From: Straminergon stramineum
Taxonomy: Eukaryota; Streptophyta; Bryopsida; Hypnales; Calliergonaceae
Length of the DNA stretch: 64,000 nt
Assembly (NCBI GenBank): GCA_963920665.1
Contig: OY987267.1
Coordinates: forward strand, 21,638,001-21,702,000
Reading direction: 5' to 3'
Each line of letters begins with the position of its first letter. Within the stretch, counting starts at the first letter, position 1. Positions 26,046 through 38,328 of this stretch are shown piece after piece. The notes beneath the pieces are model-generated. The model was not told the origin of the DNA. It saw only the letters and a program-made list of their open reading frames with translations, and did not search any database. The position numbers were made by a program, and so were the translations under genes.

Positions 26046-27188
26046 TGTCGCGCCCCTTAGTGACACTTACCACCTTAAGTTCCCTTCCAATGCTTTTCAA
26101 GCACTTGATACTTTAGTGGCACTAAGGGTCACGCTCTTCTAACACTGCACATGCCACGCACATCCAATGTTAGTCCCCAATTCCAACTCTTTGTGCTAAG
26201 TCCCAGTCATCGGGACTACTAGCACACACACACATCCATCATGACACCGGGGCACGTTACTTGGTAACATGGGGCGGAACTTCCATCTTATTGTGCAAGG
26301 ACCCATGGTGGCACTACTCACCATGGTCCTAACCGCCCTTGAATGTAACCCCAACTCCATACTAGGCTCCTTGTATATTTGCTACTTTCCACTTCATCAC
26401 TAATCGGGACTCACCATTCGGGACACCTCACATAGCCTAGCAAGGAGTGGGACTCCACCCAACTGGTGCCACGGGACACACCCAAGTGTCCCATGGTGCC
26501 TTGGAGTGGTGGTGACCCCACACCACCAACCTTGAGTCACCGGGACTCACCAAGGCTCCAAGAGGGAGTGAGGAGTGAGACCAACCCCTCCTATATTACT
26601 TTCTGTGGAATTCGGCAGACCCCCCCTTTGTATGTCAAGGGGGACTCCCAAACACCCTTTGGTTTTGGAAGACCACCCCGTTTCTCCCGATTCGCACAAG
26701 TTTGGGACTCCCGAACTTCCACCCGGCATAACTTTGCGGTCCGGGATCCAAATCGCACATGCGACCCCATTTTCGACATTTACGCGACGCGTAGATGCCG
26801 ATGGACTACTCACTTGCTCCATTCGGACAAGTAATTGCAAAGTTATCGCCCTCCAAAGATTCGGGACACTCCCGGTGCGGCCAGGGCACTCCCGGCGCGA
26901 CCGGGACACCCCCAACTTTGAACGCCCATAACTTTTGACGCCCATAACTTTTGACTCGCAAGTCCAAATCACGTGTTCTTTAGACGGCTAGAAGTGTCTT
27001 CTCAAGACCTTTCCAAGCATGTATCACACGCCCCCAAATTCGTCTAGATCAGAGCGCTAACACGCTCTGATCACTCGGGACTCCTAGTCCCCCTCACCTC
27101 ATCTCTTGCAAGGCTTGGGGAGTCACCCCCAATGTCCCCCTTGCTCACCAAGGTGGCACGGGCACGCCTTGTGATGAGGGTCGTGACA
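26046..27188. mobile_element. Solo LTR with AAGTA target-site duplication
   Basis: The element begins TGTCGCGCCCC and ends GGGTCGTGACA, which are near-perfect inverted ends with the canonical TG...CA. It is flanked by the 5-bp direct repeat AAGTA (26041-26045 and 27189-27193). At 1,143 bp with no internal gag-pol it is a solo LTR, left by recombination between two LTRs. Its GC content is clearly higher than the surroundings. It lies inside an exon of the ParB-methylase gene: minus-strand codons read KLQLIA on one side and TCNTTPFQK on the other once one AAGTA is discounted. The identical target repeats suggest it is younger than its host element. Confidence 0.9.
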
Positions 27189-27964
27189 AAGTAGCTATAA
27201 GTTGAAGTTTTTCCAACGTCATTTTTGGCACCTCATTGGAACTCCAATGTTTTTCCTTCTAAAATAGACAGACAAAAGTACAGGATTCAGAAGGAAAAAA
27301 AAAGAAGCAAAATGCAATAACTAATATCATGATAGGTCAAATCACGAACCTCTTCCAAAAAACCCGACCCGAACAGACCGCATAGCGTTTGCTACACCAT
27401 AGTCACTTTTCTCCTCATCTACTGTCACCTCGTGGTATTTGCAAAGGGTTGCGTTTGATGCCATGGCAATTTCTTGCTATATAAAGGCATACACAATACA
27501 CTCATTAGTTACAAGACATAACAATAGAAAGACAAAGAAGCTAATAAGAAAGCTTCAAGTAGGAAGTCCTAGTCTCAAAATAAATTTATGAAATGAACAA
27601 CAACATGAAACTGAGAAAATAGAATATTCTTACCCGAAATATAAATGAGGTGAAAACATCAACGAGCATAGAATACCATGACTTCCTTGGAGGCAAAGAT
27701 CCGCAACGTTTAACCTCAGATGGCCGGAGCAACTCATTGAATCTTTCCATTGGAAGACGGCCGTACTTCTAGACATGGTAAAGTGTATGGACTAGATTTG
27801 TCTTCACATATGAGTCCTCGGTTTGCCTACATCGTATGCAACAAAAAGTAAATGAAAATCAAATGGTTGATAAGATGAGTAAAGTGTCTACAAAAAAGAA
27901 ATAATTTCATTCCACTAAATTTATAGGTTTTTGAATTCAAGATTAGATATGGAAGGCAAATTAC

Positions 27965-28591
27965 TTGTTGATGTCATGCATGACTTGCATGACAAGTTCA
28001 ATTCTGCCTTTGGTGTCTAAGATAATGCAATCAACAGAAATGTGCCATGAAGGGTCCAAGGAATGAAGTCGTGATATGTGGTTCATCTACGCCAATCTTC
28101 TGTGATTTCCATCACAAACAAAGAACTTGAGGTTCTTCAACTGAGAAAGCTCAAGTACTGCATCCAATTTATCAATGAAGACTTTGTTTGCATCTCTCTA
28201 TAATGCCCCCCACCTCCATCTTGTCGCTAGTGAACTCAATCGACTCCCCAGCTTCATTAGTTGTTGACACATAAAAAACAAACGCACCATCATGATATCT
28301 GTGAACAAACTCTTGCTCGAGTTTTGTGGTATCGCAAGATAACGTTGGCCTCACTATTGGCATGGCAACGAGCTTGTATAATGGAATCTGAAGACGAAAA
28401 AGATGCTTTGGAGTCCTCTGCAAACTTGCAATAGTTGCAACAGAATTTACCTTCTAGAGCCACCGCAACTCATCTTCCAGCAACTTTGAATCCTCTTCCT
28501 CAACTGCATCATTAACATTGTACTCTTTGTCTTCTACAACAATAATCTCAAGTTGCGCGGTTTCTTTAGTGCCAGGTGTGACCATCTCCCT
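27965..28591 (-). pseudogene. ParB/Srx-like domain exon of the cargo gene
   Basis: The exon starts after CATCCTCAG (28592) and ends before a GTAATT donor. It encodes an acidic lead-in (EIIVVEDKEYNVNDAVEEE), then RPTLSCDTTKLEQEFVHRY, then after a one-base shift near 28212 the key block VCDGNHRRLA. That is followed by WHISVDCIILDTKGRIELVM. DGNHR matches the GxxHR/GERR box of ParB-fold nucleotide-binding domains. The Trp expected after RRLA is a TAG stop, consistent with a TGG-to-TAG change. A further stop (RWL-stop-KVNS) lies near the front. Confidence 0.7.
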
Positions 28592-29398
28592 CTGAGGATG
28601 CAAAGAAATCATCAATAAGTGAGAAGTCCATAAGGTAGAATGTTGAATACATAAATATAGCCCTCAACATTCCAAATTGTAGTGATATTGAATTCAAAAC
28701 CAATGGTGGTAATGAAGGATTAGTATATTTCGAAATCACTCATTTCCATACAATGAATGTTTGTCTAAGGCCTTAATGGTGTAAGGTCCCATATGAAAAT
28801 TCTACAAACTATTCATTACACATAGCATCTGGGTTGATGTAGTCCTCATAATATGGACTTACAATTGAACAAGATGATTTACTTGAATCATACTCTGAAG
28901 TATACTTAGTGTTGGAGCTCTCTCTTGAAAAGATAGGTTGCCTAGGATTTGCACGTTTTCTTGGGTTTGTGATGCGACTATGATAAAAAATTTCTCGAAT
29001 ATCCCATGCTCTATCAATAGCATCCAAAATGTCTCCCAAACTTACCAAACTACTCTCTTGCACAAGAAGTGCAGCATCCGAAGATCCCTCTGTTTGAATT
29101 AACAATGGAAGTGTCGTTGGTCCCTCAAAAACAACCAAGGGCTCTCTCTGTCGAGGTGTTGAAGTGTCCATCGGTTGACTCCGTTTGCCTCCAAGGATGT
29201 GAACCTGAATACCATAACAATTCATCTCTTTACTATTGGACTCCTTCTTTTAGAAATAGTAAAATAAAACGTGGCCAATTAATAAGAACAAGTCTGTACC
29301 TATAAAATATATAGACATCATAACTACAAGTTTACATTGCATATATTCATGGCAATAAAGATTTTGACTTGATCTTGAAGGTATCATTGGGCACCCCT

Positions 29399-29840
29399 AA
29401 ACACTATTTATTTTCAAAATTATTGAGGGTAGTGTTTGGCACCCCCACATCACTAGTAAGGTCCGACTAGTGTTTGGAGGGTGCCAAACACTACCCCCAA
29501 AATTTAAAAAAAAATGAAGGCATTTGTCTTTCGACCACATCAAACTCAAACACTATTTATTTTTAAAATTATTGAGGGTAGTGTGAGGTACCTCCACATC
29601 ACTAGTTGGGTTCGACTAGTGTTTGGAGGGTGCCAAACACTACCCCCAAATTTAAAAAGAAATATGAAGGCATTTGTCTTTTGACCACATCAAACTCAAA
29701 CACTATTTATTTTCAAAATTATTGAGGGTAGTGTGAGGCACCCCCACATCACTAGTCACGTCCAACTAGTGTTTGGAGGGTGCCAAACACTACCCCCAAA
29801 ATTTAAAAAAAATATGAAGGAATTCTAGATAGCAATGCCT
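29399..29840. repeat. Three tandem 150-bp units, each with a palindrome
   Basis: Units start at about 29398, 29548 and 29698, each opening AAACACTATTTATTTT. Each contains a palindrome (29427-29496, 29575-29645, 29725-29795) with GGCACCC-type and GGGTGCC arms around CACTAGT...ACTAGTG. Here the spacers are also near-identical, so this is a recent local tandem amplification. Distant copies of the same palindrome lie in other introns. Confidence 0.85.
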
Positions 29841-30064
29841 CTTGAGTAATGAAATACTAACAGATTCAAAATTCAGGTTACTTATCACTGTTGTAGCCTA
29901 ACTGAGACAACTAAGACATTTTATTTTTAAATTGACTACTTGTCAGCATGAAATCATTAGAAAAAAGTGAATTAATTAAACTTGTAGTTTAGTGAATAAG
30001 TATGATCATGATCAAGTAAAGACATCAAACTTCAATAAATTTTTTCGAATGTTATAGAAGAGGA

Positions 30065-30890
30065 TGGCCCCCCCAAAATATTACTCAGGTCCAACTAGTG
30101 ATTTGGGGAAGCCTACGCTACTCTATAAAAGTAAGAAAATAGGAAGCCCTTTATCTTTAATCTACATTACTCTTTTTCATAAGGATTGTTTTATTCATAT
30201 TCTACAGTAGTGTGAGGCACCTTCATAACATTAGATGGAGCCGACTAGTGTTTAGAGGGTGCCCATCTCTCCTATGCAATTCAATTATTTCTTAATAAAT
30301 TATAGAATAGAAATAGGAAAGTACATCAATCTATCTTGAACTACTTCCGCAACAAATGCCTTATATTCCCAAAAGTTTCTAGACAAGTAACATTGGACAT
30401 TGAAATACTTCAGTGGTAATTCACCTTATCATGATAAATTCTTTCTCTAAATGGACTCATACTAAGTATATCATTTTTTTTCTAAATGACCTCAAATGCC
30501 TGAACCCTAATCTAGCACTACTTCATGGGTTAAAGAGCATTTCACCTCAGTATTTCAAAAACATTGGGACCCAGTGATAACAAGCCCAACCCTGCGACTA
30601 ATTTGTAATTAAATAGAGTTTATAATTTGGGTAGCCCGAACTACCTGAGAAACACCAATCGACGCTAAGATATTGTTTCGAAGGAGGATGGAGGTCCCTG
30701 AGATTCAACTTATTTTGCCAACAAGATTTGTTTACACTTGGTGACAATTAGATTAATTAGTAGATAGCAATCGCAGTTGGAGTGTTATCATTCTGTTTTA
30801 ATTGTGAAAATCTTGAATCTAGGGTAGTGCAAGCCACCCATAAAACTAGAGTCGGCTCCGACTACTGATTCGAGAGTGGCTCACACTACC
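30065..30890. repeat. Further palindromes in the 5' part of the cargo gene
   Basis: Three more copies of the palindrome occur at 30065-30122, 30205-30266 and 30822-30890. The last has AGTCGGCTCCGACT at its centre and the arms GGTAGTGCAAGCCACCC and GAGTGGCTCACACTACC. They lie in what is probably a large intron between the tentative first exon (ending 31174) and the exon starting at 29204. Confidence 0.7.
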
Positions 30891-31392
30891 TCCGATTCAA
30901 ACTTCACTCGGGATGTTGATGTTGTAGTTGATGAGGTTGTTCCGTTTTTTTGAAAGAGATTTGGTCCAAACAGTTGGATCGAAGCACTAGCTCCTTGAAA
31001 CTCAATTCCTATCTACATCAAAGCTATGTGAACATGGGTGGGTTTAATGCTATCAATGAAGTCGTGTCAAGTGAATCTTTGACCTCTCACATACATCTCT
31101 AGACAACATATCTTGGAGCATGAAGTCGTGATCAAGCACCTGGTGAACTCTGAGTTTTCGTCAACTATGTCTTTCATTCAAGCAGATGACGAAGGAGCAC
31201 TGCAACAAAGTCCCATCTTTGCAAGAATGCGTGGAAGTTCAAAACCAGTCTCTCATGCAAGCCACAAATGAAAAGAGGGTTTTGACAAACTTGTCTTGCT
31301 GGACGAGATCTGACTTGTCCGCACGACTCCAATGGCTCCGAGGCTCTTGGGGCATCATCCTTCTTGCATGATCTAGTGCTCCGCTTTGTCAT

Positions 31393-33595
31393 CGCCTACA
31401 AATGTCGTTACCACCAACAAATTCAAATCATTGCAATGCGACCTTGGCCACCGTCTATGCAAACTAAGCTCTAAAATGTCACAAAGCATCCTCGGCTAAT
31501 GGCAAGGACATGTGTTTTCGTGAGGGTGGGAATCTCAGTGCGACAGTTTCGGGATTGCGCGCCACCGTAAACGCTACCTTTTCAAGACCAACGCGTTTCA
31601 AAGTCATGAGAAAATTCTTCAAAAGTGGGGTCCATCATCACCGTTGTTGCCTGAAGCTGAGCTTAGTGGTCAATGCAAGCGTGACTAGGATACCTACACT
31701 AACTGGTGACACGAGCAACTGGCCACGTCATCTCGACCGGCAATGCCAGTTCGGCCAACACGGGATGCTCACTTAGAGACTACAGGTCATTGGTTGGGGC
31801 CAGCTGGATGGTGAACATAAGCTCATTTGTCAACGTCAACTACTTTGTTAATGCTAAGTAAGCTTTTCAACTGGGGCTAGATCAATTTTCTTTGTTGAAT
31901 TAATGTAATTCCAAGTAACCTTTCACCGATTTAGTATTTTAGTTTCATTGTAAAATTATCTCGCAAAAAACATTTTACTGTGATTTATCCTATAAATTTA
32001 AGTATAATATCACAAGAGCAGTGTTTGATTGTTGAGTCCCCATGACATATATCTATTTTGAAGAAAGCTCTATTTCATGTGATTTCAATCCATTGGGAAA
32101 ATAAAATTCTTTGTTCATATAGTCAACAATATTGGTGGGCAAAACCCTAAATACTGAACTGAAACATTACTCACATCTACTTAATGCTAGAAAGTGGTTC
32201 AAAAATAATGTATTCATGATGATATATGTTTTAGGGAAGTGTTACATGTCCAAAGCATATGTTGATGTTGAATTCTCCATTATCCTTGCCATATTTACCA
32301 AACATTTAAAAGATGTCTATATACTTCTCACTTAAATAATTCCTACCAACTGCTTCACAAGACCAAAGCAAACGTATAAACTATAGATACCTTTTAATTT
32401 CAATGAATTATTTACATAATGGGATGCGTCTCCTCAAACCTAAAGCCAATGATACTGATCATGGAGGTTTAGGAGTATCAAGAATGTTAATTGACCCATA
32501 GAAATACTAGTTCTAATCAAGAATTGTTGTGTATGCATACATTTCCAATGGACATTCACTTAGGAAAGCAAGTGACTACCTCATCAAAATACAAGGTGCA
32601 AGAGAGAACTGTCACCATCAAGAACCATCCATACTCGACAAATTCAATTTATAAGCGCACTTCAAAGTTGTCACATAGACTCTAGGATTCACAGATGCTT
32701 ACAGCTCCAATGTTCTCTCCCAGTGGTTGAGCTTGCACACTACTATTCTCTTGAGACAACTCCGCTACTGCTTCCAGTTTCTGCATAACAGTGTCCGCTT
32801 GCCCTACACTCTCTCTTTCTCCAAAACTCAAAATTTTGCATAGGGCTCCTGGGGTATCTTGCGCTGTCTTGAAGACTACCTTTTTTTCCTTTCATTCTAG
32901 ATCTCCGAAGAGCTCTAGAAGATGAGAAAATGAGAGTTCTACGCTTCCTCCTCTTTTTCCTCTCCTTCACTTAAACACACTCAACTCTCTGGTACTCTAC
33001 TTGCATGAAGTACCTAAAAAAAATATAGATAACTATATTTGAAGCTCAAAAGAATATAAAGCAAACAAGGGTTTCTAGAAAGTGTGCTTCCCGTTCATGA
33101 ACACTTTCAAGCGCTTATAAGCAGTAGCCACCATGAGTAAGCTTGAATGCAGAGAAGACACTGACATCCACATGAATCGGCGTCTTTGATTCCTGAAATC
33201 TTCTGCAATTGAAGTGTGTTGTAATTAATGAGCCCCCATTTGTAAGTCCAAAAAATAAACTCACTAGTGGCCCTATATTATTATAATCTATGTAGGACAA
33301 CATATTTATTGAAGACTTGCTAAACGACTATAAAAGGATTGTCAAGTTTTCAAAATCATAACAGAGCTACCTTTTATTACAAGGTCGGAGCACCAAATGT
33401 CATTAGTGTATTTAATGGCATCAGTAGTGTTCATTTCGAAACATAAATGTAGGTAGACATTAAATAGCTTATTTTATTTGATGTGATTGATAAGCTATCT
33501 ATAGTCTTCTTACATTTTTGTTCTAGAATCAATGCCTCATATAGAATCTGAGGCCAAAGAATAGGAAAACTACCACCATTTAGTGCTCCTAGCTT
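31393..33595. promoter_or_regulatory. Central spacer between the two divergent giant-element genes
   Basis: About 2.2 kb separate the tentative start of the minus-strand cargo gene from the first readable codons of the plus-strand transposase. The left third (31400-31800) is clearly richer in G and C, with CpG-containing stretches, and would suit a promoter region. The rest is AT-rich and may hold transposase 5' exons or UTR that I could not read. No TATA box is convincing. Confidence 0.4.
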
Positions 33596-36500
33596 ATGCA
33601 ATCTAGAATAGTGCGTCCTCTATTCAAATCAAAAGTGGCTTGTCAACATTTATGGAGTAGTAAAGAAGAGATACAAACACCCACCTTCATTGGGTTTGAA
33701 TACTTCAAATTCGACGCTCACACCTTTTGTTATGTTGTAGTCCGTCATCATTTGAATTCTTCTTCGCTTCCACAAATTCAATATCCCTTCAATTGCTATA
33801 GGTAGTGCGGTTCTGTTTATGCAATGGCTTGCATTCGAGTAGATGGACAAGAGGTTTCTCTTGTATTTTTGGTAGAGGATGGAGGATGAGCTAAAGTCCT
33901 TAGTCACCTTCTTCACATGAGATTCAGATTTGTAGAGTCCTCCATCTATGTAGAGGAAGAGAGGATGTCAAAGACTGGTGAATTACAAGAGTCTGTGGTT
34001 GTTGTGAAGTCTATTGAAGAAGGAGGGCATTGTTGGTACCTTACTTCTAGAAACTATAGAGCGTATGGACTTCCATTGTCTTTGTTAGCAACATCTACAG
34101 AGATTCTAAGTCGTCACTCTAAAACGTCGACAATGGATATGCCCTACATGCCACCGTCGACTTCACCTAGTCCACCACAGAAAGTTCTTCCGGTCTTCTT
34201 ACACACTACACCAATACAAGCAATGAAGATTGAGAAGTTAGAGCCCATTATTGAATTGTCAAGTGAATTTGAGGGTGAATCACCTAATTTGACACTTACA
34301 AATCATGCTTCCTCTATTGAAATTGTATCTGATGTCAAGCCATGTGACAAGTCTACAAAAGTGACCTTATCAAATAGCCTAGCACAATCTTCATTTTCTT
34401 GTCCTCCATTGTATCCCAATGCAAATGATCGACTGAGCATAATCGACTGCTTGAGAAGACTAGCTAGTGTGCATCGTTCTCGAAATGAATTATCAATGAT
34501 CAATTTCAACTCCATCTAGCAACATCTGGTTCAATGTCTTCCTCCTATTTTTGACGGTGACATCATCTTTGAATTGCCAGCGTGTCGGGCATCTGCATCT
34601 TTGGTGGTGGCTTGAAACTTAGAAGGAATGGACAAGTGTTACGATGGACATCCGTGGTGCAAGCTAGTGACAACAAACATTCACAACTCCGACCATTTGA
34701 AGTTCCGTAAGTCATACTGTGCCGGTCATCTTGCATGTAGAAATGTTGAGTGCGAATACTTAAGGAGGGCATCTACTCGGAATGAAACAGAGTGGAGTGG
34801 TTGCATGGCGTTCCCATTTGTAGTAGGTGAAATTCTTCCAAAAGATTCCACTTTAGTTTGCAAGGTCTGTAGGAAATCTCCCTTGTACATTAGTACATGC
34901 AATGCTAGGATGTACTATTCCTACATCGAGAATCCAAAAATGACTAGGGACGCTATTCATTTTGGAAAACATGCACACCTTGTTGCTAAAGGTATATATA
35001 GAGACTCTATAGAAAAAATCTATGGACTTATTGCAGAGCAAGTTGCAAAAACACCAATGGCCACAAACTCTGCAATTGCTCTCTCCACCAGCAAAGAATT
35101 TCTGACCAATTATCTTTTCCACAATGGGGTTGGAGAGAAGCAAATGTTGAGTGGGGATGAACTAAAGGAGGTTATGGATCGCTTCCAATATTTGAGCAAT
35201 CCTAATATATGGAACGTCATTTCTTCTTTCCGCTCAAACAACTGAGGTGGGGTCCTCGACCACATCATGACTATGAAGAAAGACTCCAAGTTCAAATACA
35301 TACATGATAGTGTCTTCCCCGGACAAGGCAAGGAGAAAGTGCACTTATTCAAGATGTTGACGGAAGGACCAAGAAGTGGTGTGGACCTCATGAAGTGCAT
35401 GCAATCCAGAGGTGACCTACAAAATGCGTGGATGATGTTTGACCACGTGAAGCGGGTCAAGGAGTGGACCACAATGGCTTGCCATGTGTACGATTCCGGC
35501 CATAAGAAGGTGATGACAATTGCTATATGTGACATGCAGTCAAAGGACATGGAGGTCCAAGTGCAGTTCTCACAGGAAGAAATTATGTTTTTTTTGGTGT
35601 CGGGCCTTGACATGCTCGTGTCTAAGGCCTGGACACTTTATGTTCAACTTGGTGTCTACATGTCTTCTTGTACATCTCTACGTCTACTAGGAGTTGAAGT
35701 GGATGTTGGAGATGAAAAAGGGAAATTCGCATGAAAAAACATGGTGGTGTTGCTATTTGCATCCACTTTGACGTTGAGATGGTGCCTGACATCATCATGT
35801 TCAAATGGTTGTCTGAAAAAACAATATTTGACACGTCAGCAGTGGGGACCCACTTTGACCGTGGGTCATTTTCATTTACATTATTATATTTTTAAATAAC
35901 AACGCTGCCCGCTTGAAAAAAAGAGTTGGGCAGCATTTTTTGGGCAGGGTATGTTAAAAAGTGATGACGTGGTAGATGACATGGTAGATGACGTGGTCCA
36001 AAGCTGACGTGGCAAATAATATGCTGACTTGGTAGACACTGCCACGTCAGCAATTTCTTAGTTCAACCATTCTAATGGCCTTCTCTGGAATGCCATGAGC
36101 AACTTCAAGACGTCCCAAAAGACATCCACATAGACGTTTAATGTTGTAAATGATGTCTCAAAGGACCTATTGGCGTTGAGGGTGATCTTCCTATTAATAT
36201 TCGGGTATTTACATTGAGGCACATGAGACAAGAGGATGTTGATGAAGAGATTAGGATAAGGCAATACGAACATTCCCTAAGACATTCAATGGGGCATGGC
36301 AGTCTTCATTGTCTTGCACATGTGCACTTCAACATAAGGTATGTTTGTCTGAGATGACGTGCATTGAATTTATAAGAATTTAGCTTATGTAGTGTCTAAA
36401 GCATGAAACTTTACTATGATGTTTAGGATGTTCACCATGGAAGATAATTTCCAACTATAAATTTCCATAGGGAAAGGTTCATGAGTGCTCTTAATAGTCT

Positions 36501-37786
36501 AATACAAAAGTTATAAGAACAAGTGGCATGGAGGAGCATGATGATGTGGGAAACTACAAAGACGTGCATTGTGTAGAGGGTTCACATGAGGCACCTTCAA
36601 TGCAAATTGGCAATGTCATATGAATGTTTTGGGAGCACTGAAACATGCACTAAAACATACATATCGTCTATAGTATTGTCATGATGTCTGCACAGACGGC
36701 TATGTGTTAGGCAACCCTCTAGGAAAAAATTTGTAGGCCCTTAAAGCCTACTTAGGAAAAAAATGGAGACATGTTTTGCACCCAATTAAAAAAAATATGA
36801 AAACATGTGTAGGCCTCATAACTTCAATAACTCCAAAAGGAGGAACATCCATCCCACTAAAGAAAACAAACGTGAGCACATCTGTAGTATTCCAAATCCA
36901 TCTTAGGAAATAACAAAAGAAGATAAAAGGGTCCAAATTCACAGGTCCACATACACTAATTATGTCCACATACACTAATTATGTCCACATTCAAAAACAA
37001 ATGTCTAAAATGACAAAGAATGGACCAAAAATGTCCGAACTAACACATCTTAATTGATTGAAAGTGTCCAAATTGACAATGTTCATTTGAACTAACTTAA
37101 TATTTTGCTCCTCTTAATACTTCAAATATTGCTTTAAGCATTGACACAAAAATTCTCTTAAGAGATAAAGTATAAAGTATAAATATAATCTACTCAAAAT
37201 GACGTCAAATTCTCTCTTAAAGAGATTCTCCTTTATATAATGCTTTAGGCAAAGAATACTTACTCATCACTTAAGTGATTATTAAATTATTCAATTTACT
37301 TGATTTAACATTCATAAAATACTCAAGGTAAAATATCATCAAAATTCAACTTCATGCTTAAGCAATAATCACTATAACTTAAGTGAATAAAATAACTAAG
37401 AATGACACTTATAAATTTTCTTAAAAAAATAATCCAACAACAAAAAGCATAAAAACACAACCCCACGTCCCGAATGCAATAACAAATAAAGGAGAGAGAA
37501 AAAATGAGAGAAGAGAAAACTATATATCCCCATCCTCCCTCAAATATCTTTTCCAATCTCTTGATAAAAACCTGTCAAAATCCACAACCGCTCAAGCCAA
37601 AAAGTCATTTCACACTTTAACTTCAAATATCATCACATTCACACTTAATCTCACAAAACTTTAAATACCTAATCCATTTCACACTTAAAAAAACAAAATT
37701 TATTTAGAAAATGAAATTATCCTAATTACACGTAGCATCTGAAATGTCTCTACTGTTTTCAAGTAATCTCATGAAAGAACTTTGCA

Positions 37787-38085
37787 AGCGTCCAAGCCTC
37801 CTATTAAAAAATAAAATATGTAAAGATGGATAGGCCTCCAAGCATCCTCATAAAATAAAATAAAATATGCAAACATGTGTAGGCCTCCAAGCATCCTCAT
37901 AAAATAAAAATAAATGTGCAAACATGTGTAGGCCTCCAAGCATCCTATTTGAAATTAAAATATGCAAACATGTGTAGGCCTCCAAGCATCCTATTTAAAA
38001 CTAAAATATGGAAACATGGGTAGGCCTCCAAGCATCCTCATAAAATCAAAAGAAATATGGAAACATGCGTAGGCCTCCAAGATTT
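37787..38085. repeat. Minisatellite with about 53-bp units
   Basis: About six tandem units each contain TAGGCCTCCAAGCATCCT followed by an A-rich stretch and GCAAACATGTG or GGAAACATG. A lone related unit lies near 36790-36815. It is inside the CACTA-type element. Confidence 0.85.
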
Positions 38086-38328
38086 TGAAATTATATTATA
38101 CTACTGTTGTTGTCATCTATTTTGACAGAAATGGTTTAAAAAGGCGTGCCACCTGGGACTCTTAGATGTCTTAGAAGACATTGGAATGGACGTTCTAGTG
38201 ACAGTCAACAATCGTGACTACGGAACCCTAAAAAAGTCGGCGGCTGCTTTTGCCTGTCGCGTGGAACCCTAAGGCATCTTCTTGCAGACTATTCAAAAAT
38301 TTAGCTTTGGAATTGAGAGCAATCTTTT

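Larger units (their letters stand above)
22359..31392 (-). pseudogene. ParB-like domain plus DNA-methylase-like protein, giant-element cargo
   Basis: A long intron-bearing gene is readable on the minus strand. Likely exons: 31392-31174 (tentative first exon, basic N-terminus MTKRSTRSCKK), 29204-28820, 28591-27965, 27826-27634, 27472-27350, 27258-25895 (interrupted by the solo LTR), 25752-25517, 25414-24719, 24622-24273, 23270-22997, 22908-22708 and 22611-22359. Most junctions have GT/AG, several strong (GTAAGT at 22707, GTAAGA at 27633). In order the product has a ParB/Srx-like domain with DGNHR, a middle region with HLTSGRWYLDCSI, a Lys/Glu-rich coiled-coil-like stretch (24920-25162), then a methylase-like domain with motif IV before motif I. 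Bacterial and phage ParB-plus-methylase proteins have the same pairing. At least five in-frame stops and one frameshift (near 28212) show decay. It may have modified or bound element DNA, but that is inference. Confidence 0.72.

Noticed and set aside
26466..26972. Overlapping ORFs of 118-141 codons on both strands
   Set aside because: They lie wholly inside the solo LTR, overlap in several frames and show no domain; they are open by chance in GC-richer sequence.
32743..32970. Arg/Lys-rich minus-strand ORF
   Set aside because: It arises from the complement of a pyrimidine-rich tract (CTCTTTTTCC type) and has no motif or context.
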